NCBI RefSeq assembly: GCF_021390435.2
Contig: NZ_JAJVCN010000004.1
Coordinates: 786,501 to 850,500, forward strand
From: Kibdelosporangium philippinense
GTDB lineage: Bacteria; Actinomycetota; Actinomycetes; Mycobacteriales; Pseudonocardiaceae
Reading direction: 5' to 3'
Length of the DNA stretch: 64,000 bases
This document shows positions 35,057 through 43,099 of this stretch, piece after piece (positions within the stretch are counted from its first letter, which is position 1; every line of letters begins with the position of its first letter). The notes below the pieces were generated by a model, which had not been told where the DNA came from, searched no databases, and saw only the letters and a list, made by a program, of their open reading frames with translations. Made by a program: the position numbers and the translations under genes.

Positions 35057-36127
35057 ATGAATAGGCGCACGATGCTCAATGCTGCCCTTGTCGCAGTATT
35101 GAGCATCGGCATAGGGACCACAGTTACTGCGACAAATGGATTAGCCGAAGGCGGTTTGTCAGGCTTTTCGGCGGTCGAAGATTCACCCTTGTATCCCATC
35201 GTGAGGCAGAACGCGGTCTATCATCCCGAGGCGTTCGTTCGAGTAGCCGCATGGCACGCGATATGGTCCGATGAGTGGGAAACGGCGCTACCCGAATACA
35301 TCGCTACGGGCTACAACGAAGCCAGGCAGCGCGCCAGCCAGAACCACGCGCGCAATCGCGACTTCATCCAGCGTGTCGTGAACACCTACAGCCCCCGGTA
35401 CTCCCCGAAGGTCCATAGCGAAGCGCAACGCGCGCTGCGGGGGACGGACGCGGATCGCGACCAGTTCGTCCGCACCGGGTTCGCCGCGGCGAAGGCGATG
35501 GACGAAGCCGCGCGTGAGGCCGATGAAGAGCGCAAACAGCAGATTCTCCAAGCCGATCGTGACTTCGTGTCGTCGTTGGCCGTGAAGGATCCAGGCGAAC
35601 ATGTGCGGCTGGCGGCCCAGCACGCGATGCGCGCCGGTGGCATGGATGTCGACCTCCGCGCCTTCTATGCGTCCGAGTGGATGGCGGCCGCCGCGGTGGA
35701 TCTCGACGTTTTCCGGCTCCGCAGCCAGGAAGCCGGTATTCGCTATCACGCGGTGATTCCCCGGTTGATCGCAGATGCCCAAGACGCTGAGCGAGAGGCG
35801 CTGGCGGCCAGTGGCGCGGCGGCCGAACAGGCACGCGCGGTCGCGGCCCGGGCGTGGGCGACGACAAAGGAAAAGGCTGAAGCGGCCCGTCAGACCTGGG
35901 AAGACGAAGCAGCGGCTTGTGCTGAGCAGGCACGATACTGGCGAACCATCATCGAACGGGCCAAGGCCAATATCGGCCCTGAGTGGGCGGCGATCGCGAC
36001 AACTGCCGACAAGAATCGTGGCAGCTGGGCGACGGAAGGAAACTTTGCCGACGGTCAATCGACACACTTCGGCGAAGTTCAGCAGCAGGCGCAAGACGGC
36101 TACGACCGTATGACGAACCCCGTCTAA
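35057..36127 (+). CDS. secreted ALF-repeat protein, first gene of the toxin operon
   Basis: This 356-aa protein has a signal sequence at residues 1-30 (RRTMLNAALVAVLSIGIG). The body contains ALF repeats (for example SEAQRALRGTDADRDQFVRTGF and QHAMRAGGMDVDLRAFYASEW) and a helical Ala/Glu-rich stretch ending DEAAACAEQARYW. It shares the ALF organisation of the following 1429-aa toxin but has no toxin tip, so it may be a partner, carrier or secretion chaperone, or an ancestral toxin backbone. An AGGGGGG ribosome site precedes the ATG. The toxin gene begins 70 bp downstream. The exact function is unknown. Confidence 0.78.
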   Translation: MNRRTMLNAALVAVLSIGIGTTVTATNGLAEGGLSGFSAVEDSPLYPIVRQNAVYHPEAFVRVAAWHAIWSDEWETALPEYIATGYNEARQRASQNHARNRDFIQRVVNTYSPRYSPKVHSEAQRALRGTDADRDQFVRTGFAAAKAMDEAAREADEERKQQILQADRDFVSSLAVKDPGEHVRLAAQHAMRAGGMDVDLRAFYASEWMAAAAVDLDVFRLRSQEAGIRYHAVIPRLIADAQDAEREALAASGAAAEQARAVAARAWATTKEKAEAARQTWEDEAAACAEQARYWRTIIERAKANIGPEWAAIATTADKNRGSWATEGNFADGQSTHFGEVQQQAQDGYDRMTNPV

Positions 36128-36197
36128 ACCCGTCAACTTCTTTCATTCCTGAATAACTCATTCCCTCTTTCGGCTTGGAGAGCAGGGTCGCTTTCGC

Positions 36198-39100
36198 ATG
36201 AGAAAATTACCTAAAAGATCGGTCATTCTCGCCGTGGTGTTCGCACTCATGGCGGGAATTGCCGGCCAGGACGCGGCCGCGGCACCGCCGGAGCCACAGG
36301 CCTCTCAACAACAGCAGCGGCAACAACCGCCGCAGCCCGCAGCCGCGGAACCAGACCCCGAGTTGGAGCGGCTGATCGCGCAGCTGGAGCGCGACCTGAT
36401 CGCCGACATCGTCGGATCTGACAACGAGGACACGGAAGTCCGCGCGGCCGCGCAGGACACACTGCGCAAGATCGACGCAGGCGACCGCGGCGCGTATCAC
36501 GTCTTCTTCAACCAGAAGTACCAGGAAGCCAAGGCACAGGCCAAGAAGCGCAAGGAAGCGGCCGACGCTGCCAACCGGGCACAGATCGAACCCCTGCGCG
36601 GCACAGGTGGACCGGCATTTCGTGCGGCGGTCGAGCGCGCGTTGCAAGGCGATGCCCGGGAACGCGAGTCCTTCCTGGAGTACGGACGCGACCTTGCCGC
36701 AGAGCAGGACCGCAAAGCCGGTGCGCACGAGAAAGAACTCGCCGACCGTCGGCGGTCACTTGTCCAGATGGCCGCTGCACTCGGTGGCCCAGAGGTGACA
36801 GCTGCCGCGAATGCCGCGTTGGCGAAGGGGGACGCGGCGATCGCGGAGTTCCTCAAGACCGGGTACATCGCGGCAGCCACGCGGGATGCGGAGAACCGGG
36901 AGAAGCATCTCGCGGAGTTGGAGCGTCAGCGCAAGGAAGCCGAGGCCGCCTCGGAGCTGGCGCAGCGGACCGCGCGGGCGATGCGTGCCCGGCAGAACCT
37001 GCTGGCGGCCCACGCCGATGGTGTGAAGGCGCTTGAGCGTACGGCCAATGACATGACCTCAGCGGCGATCGCATCGCGGGAGGCATCCAGAGTTCTGGCC
37101 GCGGATGTGGCCGGGGGTACGTATCACCCGGAGTTGTACCAGCGGGCCAAGGATGAGGTGGCGCGGCAGCTGCGTTACGCGGTGACCGATGCCGAGCAAG
37201 CCCGGGTCGCAGCAGCCGGAGCACGCACGCAAGCCGCCATTCTGGTCGAGAACCAGATGCCGCATGGCACGCAATGGGCCAAGGTTGTCGAGGGTATGGC
37301 CGCGTCGGCCGAGGCGGCGAAGTTGGCTGCGCAGTCAGCGGTGCACGCGGTGGACGCGATCGCTGCGGAAGCCGCGGCCACCGACGCCACAGAGAAGGCC
37401 AAGGCGCATTTGGAAAATGCCAAGCGGTGGAGGGAAACCGCTGAGTCTCACGCCGCGTCGGCAGCGAAACTTGCTGCGGCTGCTAAGGAAGAGGCTGTGG
37501 CCGCGGCAGACGCGGCAGCTCGCGCGAAGCAAGCTCGTGCGGACGCGGAAGCCGCGTTGCGCAGTGCTCAGACGCATGCGGCGAACGTGAAGCGGGCGCG
37601 TGCGGACGCTGAACGTGAGCGCGATGTTGCTGCGGCCAAGCGGGCTGAGGCGGAGCGGTGGCGGGACGAGGCCGCGCGCAAGCGCGCGGAGGCCGAAGCC
37701 AAGGCCCAAGAGGCCAAGCAGCATCGCGACGTCGCACAAAGGGAAGCTGACAACGCTGAGCAGAAGCAGCGGGAAGCCGAGGCGCAGCAACGTATTGCCG
37801 CGGAGAAGCGGCAGCACGCACAGGGCCAGGAGCAGATCGCCGCGGACGCGTCGCGCAATGCCCGTGCGCAAGAGAAGATAGCCATGGACGCCGATCGGGA
37901 TGCTCAAGCTCAAGACGCCAAGGCCCGGCAGGCCAAGGAGAACGCTCTGGAGATCAGGCGTTCGGCAGACACCTTGGAGCAGAAGGCCAAGGGGTTGGAA
38001 GAGTTGGCGCGTAGGGCCTCGCAGGCCTCCGAGATCGCCCAAGCGGATAAGGACAAAGCTTGGGCTGCGGCACACCAGGCCCGCGCCGAGGCCAACACCG
38101 CACACGAAGCAGCCCGCCAAGCAGATATCGCCGCTGGCGAAGCGGGAGTGGCCGCACAGCGGTCACGTCAGGCTGCAATCGAAGCCGACGCCCACGCAGG
38201 TCGTGCGCGAGCGGCCGCGGATGCCGCACAAGCGGCCGCATCGGCGGCTCGGGCTGCTGCGAATGAGGCTGAGGCTGCGGCGGAAAAGGCTCGTTCAGCA
38301 GCCAATGAAGCGCGAGCCGCCGCGGCGCGCGCGGATCACGCGGCTGACCGGGCTGAGGCTGAAGCGGCAGCCGTACACGCGGCAGCGATGCGCGCCAACG
38401 CTGCGGCGGAGGAAGCCACCGCGCAGGAAGCGCGTGCGGCCGAGCACGCCCGCAAGGCCGCTGATTTGGCGAACCAGGCGGCGTGGGAGTCAGCCAAGGC
38501 GTTGGACGCGGCGCATCGAACGCAGGACGAGGCCAACGCGTCGGCGATCGAGGCAGCCACCGCAGCCAGCCAGGCAGGCATCGCTACTCGTGCGGCGGCT
38601 GCGGCGCGGCTGGCCTCGTCGGGTATCGCCGATCCGGCGAACCGGGCGATCGAGCTGACCAGCCCGTTCGCCGCGGACGATCTGGACTCCGACTTCGTGG
38701 CCATGGTGGCCGCGCGCGCCAAGGACATTGGCAACTCACAGGTCGAGGCCGCGAACCAGTCGGCGCAACGGGCGAACGAGCAGTCGCGGATCGCGGCAGA
38801 GGCAGCAGCGGCCGCCCAGGGTGAAGCGAAAGCGGCCTTCGAGGCTGCTGCCGCTGCGGCGAAATCGGCGGCGGAAGCAGCTAAGTCCGCGGCAGAAGCA
38901 CAAATGTCGGCAGCGGCGGCTGCGGTTGACGCGGCTGCGGCACGTGCGGCGGCTGCGCAAGCCAACTCCCTTGATGCCGAGGCGCAGGCTGATGCCCGTG
39001 CCGCTCGATCGGCGGCGAACCAGGCAGCGGCGGACGCGGCATTGGCCGGTCGTGCCGCGGACAAAGCCGAAGCCGACGCTCGCGCGGCCCGGCAAGCCGC

Positions 39101-40487
39101 AGATCAGGCCACCCGTGCGGCGAACGAAGCCAGCGCTGCCGCTACCCGCGCGGAACAGGCCGCTGCAGCGGCGAAGGCTGCCGCCGACCAGGCACAGATC
39201 GACGCCGAGGAAGCCCGTAAAGCGGCCGATCGCGCACTGCAGCATGCCAAAGATGCTGAGGAAGCGGCCAAGAGGGCAGAGGAGTACGCCAGGAACGCCG
39301 AGAAGCAAGCCGCGAACTCCGAGGCCAGTGCCAAGGACGTCATGGCGATGCTAGCTGAGATCGACGCGGAACTCCGTAAAGAGAACGAGGAACGCCAGCG
39401 GCGCGAAGTGGAGGAGGCGATCAACGACGACAGCGAGGTTCTGGACCTGACCGCGGAGGAGGAAGACGCGCTCCGCAAGGCGAAGGGACAGTCGGCTGTC
39501 GACGAATTTCGCGCGAACAGGGGCAAGGCCAACAAAAAGCTCGAGAGGTTCATCGTCGAGCAGGGCGGGCAGATCCTCCTCGATCTGATCGGCTGGCCCG
39601 ACGCTAAACGCTGCTTCATGGAAGGCGACTTCATCTCCTGCGTGTTGACCGCGATCAACGCGATACCCATCCTGAAGCTGGCGAGGGTCCTCACCCAGAT
39701 CCCCGACGCCGTCACCGCCACGATCCGGATCGTCAAGGGGCTACGTACCTTTAAGGACGTCATGGTCGCCGCCCGCAAGGTGACCACAAAACTCAGGGAT
39801 CTGGCACAGAAGTGGATCAGATGCAACAAGACCGGTGGGAAGAACAGCGCGGCTTCCGACTGTGACCTGGGAGAAGAACCATGGCCTCCCATTCGTGACG
39901 CCAATGTTCAACCCTTCGACGATTTGCCGGCTGACCCATTGCCAATTCCTCACCCGCACAATCTCTACATCGCAAAGGCCGAACCTGAGTGGGATGACGA
40001 CAACAATTGCCGCGAGGGTGGTGCTCCGTGGTCGACGAACAGTGACGTCGCCCCCTTCGACTACAACGGTGGACGCGACAACGAAGTGCGCGCAACTGGC
40101 GGATTTGCGTGTACAACCCATGTCGTTCATCGGTGGGGGGAGCCAGCTACTCCCGTTGGTTATCAATCGGGACGGCATAACCGAGGTCATCTCATTGCGT
40201 CGACATTCGGCGGCGAGTTTGTTCTCAAGAACATCGTTTTGCTTCACAAGGAAGCGAACTCTGTCATGAACATTCACATTGAAGAGAAGATTAGACGTGC
40301 TCTCGATGTGCAAGACGGGCGGCGTGATCAAGTGTATATGCGAGTCATTCCCGTGTATGACAAAAAGACTGACGTCGAGCCTAAAAAACTGTACATCAAG
40401 GCTTGGGGAATGGATCGAAAGAAAAAGTTCCGGTGCATCGCAATTGTTGAGAACAATCCCAATCCGAAGCAGCCCGTCTGTCGATAG
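36198..40487 (+). CDS. giant ALF-repeat/coiled-coil polymorphic toxin with C-terminal DNA/RNA nuclease
   Basis: This is a 1429-aa exported protein. It has a signal peptide (SVILAVVFALMAGIAGQDAAA), a Gln/Pro-rich linker, ALF repeats (about 55-240) and about 830 residues of Ala/Glu/Lys-rich coiled coil (250-1080). A hydrophobic pre-toxin patch follows (about 1120-1190, LIGWPDAKRCFMEGDF). The tip (about 1235-1429) is a beta-beta-alpha-metal nuclease of the DNA/RNA non-specific endonuclease type. The metal motif reads HNRGHLIA (usual D-R-G-H), followed by the paired Asn of NIVLLHKEANSVMN. GC content falls sharply in the tip, as is typical of swapped toxin modules. A SUKH immunity gene follows. 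The role inferred is interbacterial antagonism; the secretion route is not evident. Confidence 0.85.
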   Translation: MRKLPKRSVILAVVFALMAGIAGQDAAAAPPEPQASQQQQRQQPPQPAAAEPDPELERLIAQLERDLIADIVGSDNEDTEVRAAAQDTLRKIDAGDRGAYHVFFNQKYQEAKAQAKKRKEAADAANRAQIEPLRGTGGPAFRAAVERALQGDARERESFLEYGRDLAAEQDRKAGAHEKELADRRRSLVQMAAALGGPEVTAAANAALAKGDAAIAEFLKTGYIAAATRDAENREKHLAELERQRKEAEAASELAQRTARAMRARQNLLAAHADGVKALERTANDMTSAAIASREASRVLAADVAGGTYHPELYQRAKDEVARQLRYAVTDAEQARVAAAGARTQAAILVENQMPHGTQWAKVVEGMAASAEAAKLAAQSAVHAVDAIAAEAAATDATEKAKAHLENAKRWRETAESHAASAAKLAAAAKEEAVAAADAAARAKQARADAEAALRSAQTHAANVKRARADAERERDVAAAKRAEAERWRDEAARKRAEAEAKAQEAKQHRDVAQREADNAEQKQREAEAQQRIAAEKRQHAQGQEQIAADASRNARAQEKIAMDADRDAQAQDAKARQAKENALEIRRSADTLEQKAKGLEELARRASQASEIAQADKDKAWAAAHQARAEANTAHEAARQADIAAGEAGVAAQRSRQAAIEADAHAGRARAAADAAQAAASAARAAANEAEAAAEKARSAANEARAAAARADHAADRAEAEAAAVHAAAMRANAAAEEATAQEARAAEHARKAADLANQAAWESAKALDAAHRTQDEANASAIEAATAASQAGIATRAAAAARLASSGIADPANRAIELTSPFAADDLDSDFVAMVAARAKDIGNSQVEAANQSAQRANEQSRIAAEAAAAAQGEAKAAFEAAAAAAKSAAEAAKSAAEAQMSAAAAAVDAAAARAAAAQANSLDAEAQADARAARSAANQAAADAALAGRAADKAEADARAARQAADQATRAANEASAAATRAEQAAAAAKAAADQAQIDAEEARKAADRALQHAKDAEEAAKRAEEYARNAEKQAANSEASAKDVMAMLAEIDAELRKENEERQRREVEEAINDDSEVLDLTAEEEDALRKAKGQSAVDEFRANRGKANKKLERFIVEQGGQILLDLIGWPDAKRCFMEGDFISCVLTAINAIPILKLARVLTQIPDAVTATIRIVKGLRTFKDVMVAARKVTTKLRDLAQKWIRCNKTGGKNSAASDCDLGEEPWPPIRDANVQPFDDLPADPLPIPHPHNLYIAKAEPEWDDDNNCREGGAPWSTNSDVAPFDYNGGRDNEVRATGGFACTTHVVHRWGEPATPVGYQSGRHNRGHLIASTFGGEFVLKNIVLLHKEANSVMNIHIEEKIRRALDVQDGRRDQVYMRVIPVYDKKTDVEPKKLYIKAWGMDRKKKFRCIAIVENNPNPKQPVCR

Positions 40488-40511
40488 GGTTGAAATGGTA
40501 TAGCATGTCGT

Positions 40512-40546
40512 CACGCCTGGCCGATGCTAGTCGTCGGTCAGGCGTG
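40512..40546 (+). terminator. hairpin between toxin and immunity gene
   Basis: CACGCCTGGCCGA and TCGGTCAGGCGTG pair over 13 bp with one mismatch around a 9-nt loop, 25 bp after the toxin stop and 50 bp before the immunity ATG. It has no U-run. It may be an attenuator that lets the immunity gene be expressed separately. Confidence 0.45.
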
Positions 40547-40595
40547 ATAGTGTCGACATCATCATTGCGTGCCAAGTTCAAGGGGTTGTGTGTCG

Positions 40596-41135
40596 ATGGC
40601 TGACTATCGCGAGATTGTCGACCGAATCGCGCTTGTCGTCGGCTGGACTGACTCTGTTTCCCCTGCGTTCGATTGGGCTACGGTCGAGCATGATCTGGGG
40701 TTTCAATTCCCTGGCGACTATAAAGAATTTATGGCGCGATTTCCTTCTGGGCAGTTTCGCAACTCGATCGAGCTGTACAACCCGGTGCAGGATGTCGGCA
40801 GTCTTGCCGAGTTCAAGAGGCATTTCGAGCGAAAGCTGAACGCGCTTCGAGTGGTCCGCGAGGGGCGAGAGGATGACATGCATCCGCCGTTCCCTGAGCC
40901 GGATGGTGTCGTTCCTTTCGCTGATGACGCGGAGGGTGGGACGCTCTTCTGGGTTCCACGGTCACCAAACCCAGACGAGTGGTCCGTTGAGCATCAGGCT
41001 CGCGGCAATCCTGCCGAGTGGACGAGAACGAAGCCGACGATGACGGGAGTGCTCCTCGAACTCGTGACCAGTCGCGGCGAACGCAACATAATGCATTGGG
41101 ATGTGTCCCGTCATCCGGGATTCCTGCCTTATTGA
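40596..41135 (+). CDS. SUKH (SMI1/KNR4) family immunity protein
   Basis: This cytosolic protein of about 179 residues has the SUKH fold: FDWATVEHDLGFQFPGDYKE with the family pattern W-x2-V/I-E then L/F-P-x-D-Y, later PFADDAEGGTLFW and a C-terminal MTGVLLELVTS helix. SUKH proteins are the commonest immunity proteins for nuclease toxins, and this one directly follows a nuclease-tipped ALF toxin, so it should bind and neutralise that tip. The ATG at 40596 is taken, with an AGGGG site ten bases upstream; a GTG at 40590 is closer to it and equally possible. The base composition is as low in GC as the toxin tip. Confidence 0.85.
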   Translation: MADYREIVDRIALVVGWTDSVSPAFDWATVEHDLGFQFPGDYKEFMARFPSGQFRNSIELYNPVQDVGSLAEFKRHFERKLNALRVVREGREDDMHPPFPEPDGVVPFADDAEGGTLFWVPRSPNPDEWSVEHQARGNPAEWTRTKPTMTGVLLELVTSRGERNIMHWDVSRHPGFLPY

Positions 41136-41172
41136 CAGATTCATCGAGCAATCGTTGATCGGTTCCGGTGGT

Positions 41173-41262
41173 TTACTGTGACCGCGCTACGCGGAATAGC
41201 CTGTAGTCGTTGACAGTCTCGAAGCCGATACGGGCGTAGACCGGTGATCCGGAGGAGTGGCG
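41173..41262 (-). pseudogene. C-terminal scrap of a GNAT acetyltransferase
   Basis: About 28 codons reading HSSGSPVYARIGFETVNDYR and on to LFRVAR, then stop, match the end of the intact acetyltransferase at 43.1-43.8 kb (STPLGTPVYARMGFETVGEY). Nothing upstream belongs to the family. It appears to be a leftover from a duplication or rearrangement next to the toxin locus. Confidence 0.55.
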
Positions 41263-41275
41263 AGTTTTGTGTTAG

Positions 41276-41428
41276 GGCAGACGCAGCCCGGATGGCTGGA
41301 CGAGGATGAAAACGTCGATGACGGCGATCTTGCTCGAACTCGCGATTAGTTGAAGCGAAGGCAACATCTCGGCGTGGACATGTCCAAGCGCGGCAAATCA
41401 TTCGAGCCTTTCATCCTCGGATAGATAA
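41276..41428 (+). pseudogene. remnant of a second SUKH immunity gene
   Basis: The frame reads GWTRMKTSMTAILLELAIS, matching EWTRTKPTMTGVLLELVTS at the end of the intact SUKH gene. After a TGA it continues SEGNISAWTCPSAAN, parallel to RGERNIMHWDVSRHP. Only the last 50 codons survive and they carry an in-frame stop. Spare or decayed immunity genes downstream of the active pair are typical of polymorphic toxin loci. Confidence 0.6.
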
Positions 41429-41443
41429 TCGTGATATGCCCCG

Positions 41444-42034
41444 TCAGTCACGGTGGAGTGAGGCCGCGACTTCCGGTGTGAGCCCGGCGAGGGACTCGGT
41501 GCCGAGTTCGCCGTGCTTGAGGCCCAAGGTTTTGAGGAACTTCTGCTGGCCCATTGTCAGGCCGATGAAGTAACCAAGTTCGACGAGTTCGGGCTCGGTG
41601 AAGTGCTTGTGCAGCTCCGCCCACACCTCGTCGTCGGCCATGGCCGGGTCCCACGCGATCGCTTCCGCCCAACGCAGTGCGGCCTTCTCGCGGTCGCCGA
41701 GGACGGTCGACTTTCGAAACTCGATGACCTCGTCGAATTCACGCTCCGTCAAGCCAGCCTCGGCTCCCAGGTGCGATCGCTGGCCTGCGCAGTAGCCGCA
41801 ATCGAGGGTTTTGGCGATGAAGACTCGTGCCAGTTCCTTGATGCTGTGATCGAGGACGCCTTCTCTGAACACGAGCTGCCAGGACTTGGTGAAGGTGCGC
41901 AGGACGTCCGGCACGTGCGCGCGGATGGCCTGGCTTTCCAGGCGTGGAGTTCCGTACTTGCGGGACTGCTCAAGCGCTTCGGCCAGTTCTGGGTCGGTTA
42001 CCGACTCCGGCGGTACGTAGCTGATCCTCGGCAT
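41444..42034 (-). CDS. carboxymuconolactone decarboxylase (AhpD-like) family protein
   Basis: This 196-aa cytosolic protein has the AhpD/CMD fold. The redox-active motif is DCGYCAGQRSHLG, with C-x-x-C and the following His in the arrangement of AhpD-like peroxidase or thiol-disulfide proteins. Helices such as ALRWAEAIAWDPAMADDEVW and LVELGYFIGLTMGQQKFL are typical. The ATG at 42032-42034 has an AAGGAGG site. Two strong palindromes separate it from a divergent LacI-type regulator, so it is the probable regulated target. The substrate is unknown. Confidence 0.9.
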   Translation of the reverse strand: MPRISYVPPESVTDPELAEALEQSRKYGTPRLESQAIRAHVPDVLRTFTKSWQLVFREGVLDHSIKELARVFIAKTLDCGYCAGQRSHLGAEAGLTEREFDEVIEFRKSTVLGDREKAALRWAEAIAWDPAMADDEVWAELHKHFTEPELVELGYFIGLTMGQQKFLKTLGLKHGELGTESLAGLTPEVAASLHRD

Positions 42035-42050
42035 GGTCGGCCTCCTTGTG

Positions 42051-42062
42051 GCAATCGATTGC
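42051..42062. promoter_or_regulatory. LacI-type operator proximal to the AhpD-like gene
   Basis: GCAATCGATTGC is a perfect 12-bp palindrome with a central CpG (ATCGAT), as LacI/PurR-family proteins require. It is the same core as the longer palindrome 29 bp away and lies just upstream of the AhpD-like gene's ribosome site. Confidence 0.7.
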
Positions 42063-42079
42063 ACCTCTAGCATAGTATG

Positions 42080-42097
42080 TTGGCAATCGATTGCCAA
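42080..42097. promoter_or_regulatory. LacI-type operator proximal to the regulator gene
   Basis: TTGGCAATCGATTGCCAA is a perfect 18-bp palindrome ending just before the regulator's ribosome site. It probably serves autorepression and shared control of the divergent AhpD-like gene. The two operator centres are 32 bp apart, about three helical turns. Confidence 0.75.
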
Positions 42098-42106
42098 GGA
42101 GTGAGT

Positions 42107-43099
42107 ATGCCGAGACCGACCCTCGCTGATGTCGCCCGGGCGGCTGGCGTGCATCCGGGAACGGCATCGAGGGCGTTGAATCCCGATCTGCGCGGTCGGA
42201 TCGCGGAGGAGACGACGAAACGGGTCCGCGAGGCCGCTGAGCGGCTCGGTTACGTTGTCGACTCGGTCGGCCGCAGCCTCCGGACCGGGCGAAGCCGCAC
42301 GATCGGCGTCCTTGTCCCCGATCTGACCAACCCCGCGTTCCCTGGAATGATCCGGGGCATCGAGGACGAGTTGCGCGTGCACGACTACGCGGCACTGCTG
42401 GCCAATACCGACAACGAGGTCGAGCGGGAAGCCGAGCTTGTGGCGACGTTGAAGGCGCGGCAATGTGACGGCTTCATCATTGCCTCCGCTATGCGCGATG
42501 ACCCGGTTGTCCGCGAACTCGTGACAGCGGGGGACAAGGTCGTGCTGATCAACCGTCTCCTCGACGACACGACGGCATCCGCGGTCGTGAGTGACGACCA
42601 GTCGGGCATCGCCGCGGCGGTCCATCACCTGCACGGCTTGGGGCACAACGCGATCGGGCACATCGCAGGCCCACGAGATCTGTCGATCACGCGGACAAGG
42701 CGCGTCGCCTACGCCCAAAGCATGAAGGCTCTCGGGCTGCGCGGCTACGTCGTGCTCGCTGAGGCGTACACCGCACCGGCCGGACACGATGCGGCGCTAC
42801 GCCTGCTCAAGCGGTCCCGAGTCACCGCGATCGTCGCTGGCAACGACATGCTCGCGGTCGGCTGTTTCAAAGCCATTGAACAACTTGGGCTTTCTTGTCC
42901 CGAGGACATCTCTGTGGTCGGCTTCAACGACATGCCGCTGGCGGCTCATCTTCGTCCGGCGCTGACCACAGTGCGAATGCCGCAGTACGACATGGGCGTG
43001 CAAGCGGCGCGACTGGTCATGAAAGCTGACTTGTCACCCGAAACTGTCGTCCTGCCGACGGAACTCGTGGTGCGTGCTTCAACTGGGCACGTGGAATAG
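42107..43099 (+). CDS. LacI-family transcriptional regulator
   Basis: This 330-aa repressor has an N-terminal HTH (TLADVARAAGVHPGTASRAL), a hinge helix with RSLRTGRS, and a periplasmic-binding-protein-like ligand domain (IGVLVPDLTNPAFPGMI, VVGFNDMPLAAHLRPALTTV). The ATG at 42107 is preceded by AAGGAG and gives the canonical MPRPTLADVA start; a longer in-frame start lies inside the operator and is unlikely. Two ATCGAT-centred palindromes in front are the expected binding sites. The effector is unknown. Its 3' end overlaps the convergent acetyltransferase by 21 bp. Confidence 0.93.
   Translation: MPRPTLADVARAAGVHPGTASRALNPDLRGRIAEETTKRVREAAERLGYVVDSVGRSLRTGRSRTIGVLVPDLTNPAFPGMIRGIEDELRVHDYAALLANTDNEVEREAELVATLKARQCDGFIIASAMRDDPVVRELVTAGDKVVLINRLLDDTTASAVVSDDQSGIAAAVHHLHGLGHNAIGHIAGPRDLSITRTRRVAYAQSMKALGLRGYVVLAEAYTAPAGHDAALRLLKRSRVTAIVAGNDMLAVGCFKAIEQLGLSCPEDISVVGFNDMPLAAHLRPALTTVRMPQYDMGVQAARLVMKADLSPETVVLPTELVVRASTGHVE

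Noticed and set aside
37410-39330. Possible tandem DNA repeat in the Ala-rich coiled-coil part of the toxin
   Set aside because: The protein is repetitive in composition (Ala/Glu/Lys/Arg heptads), but the DNA shows no exact repeating unit; it is treated as coiled coil, not as a tandem-repeat locus.
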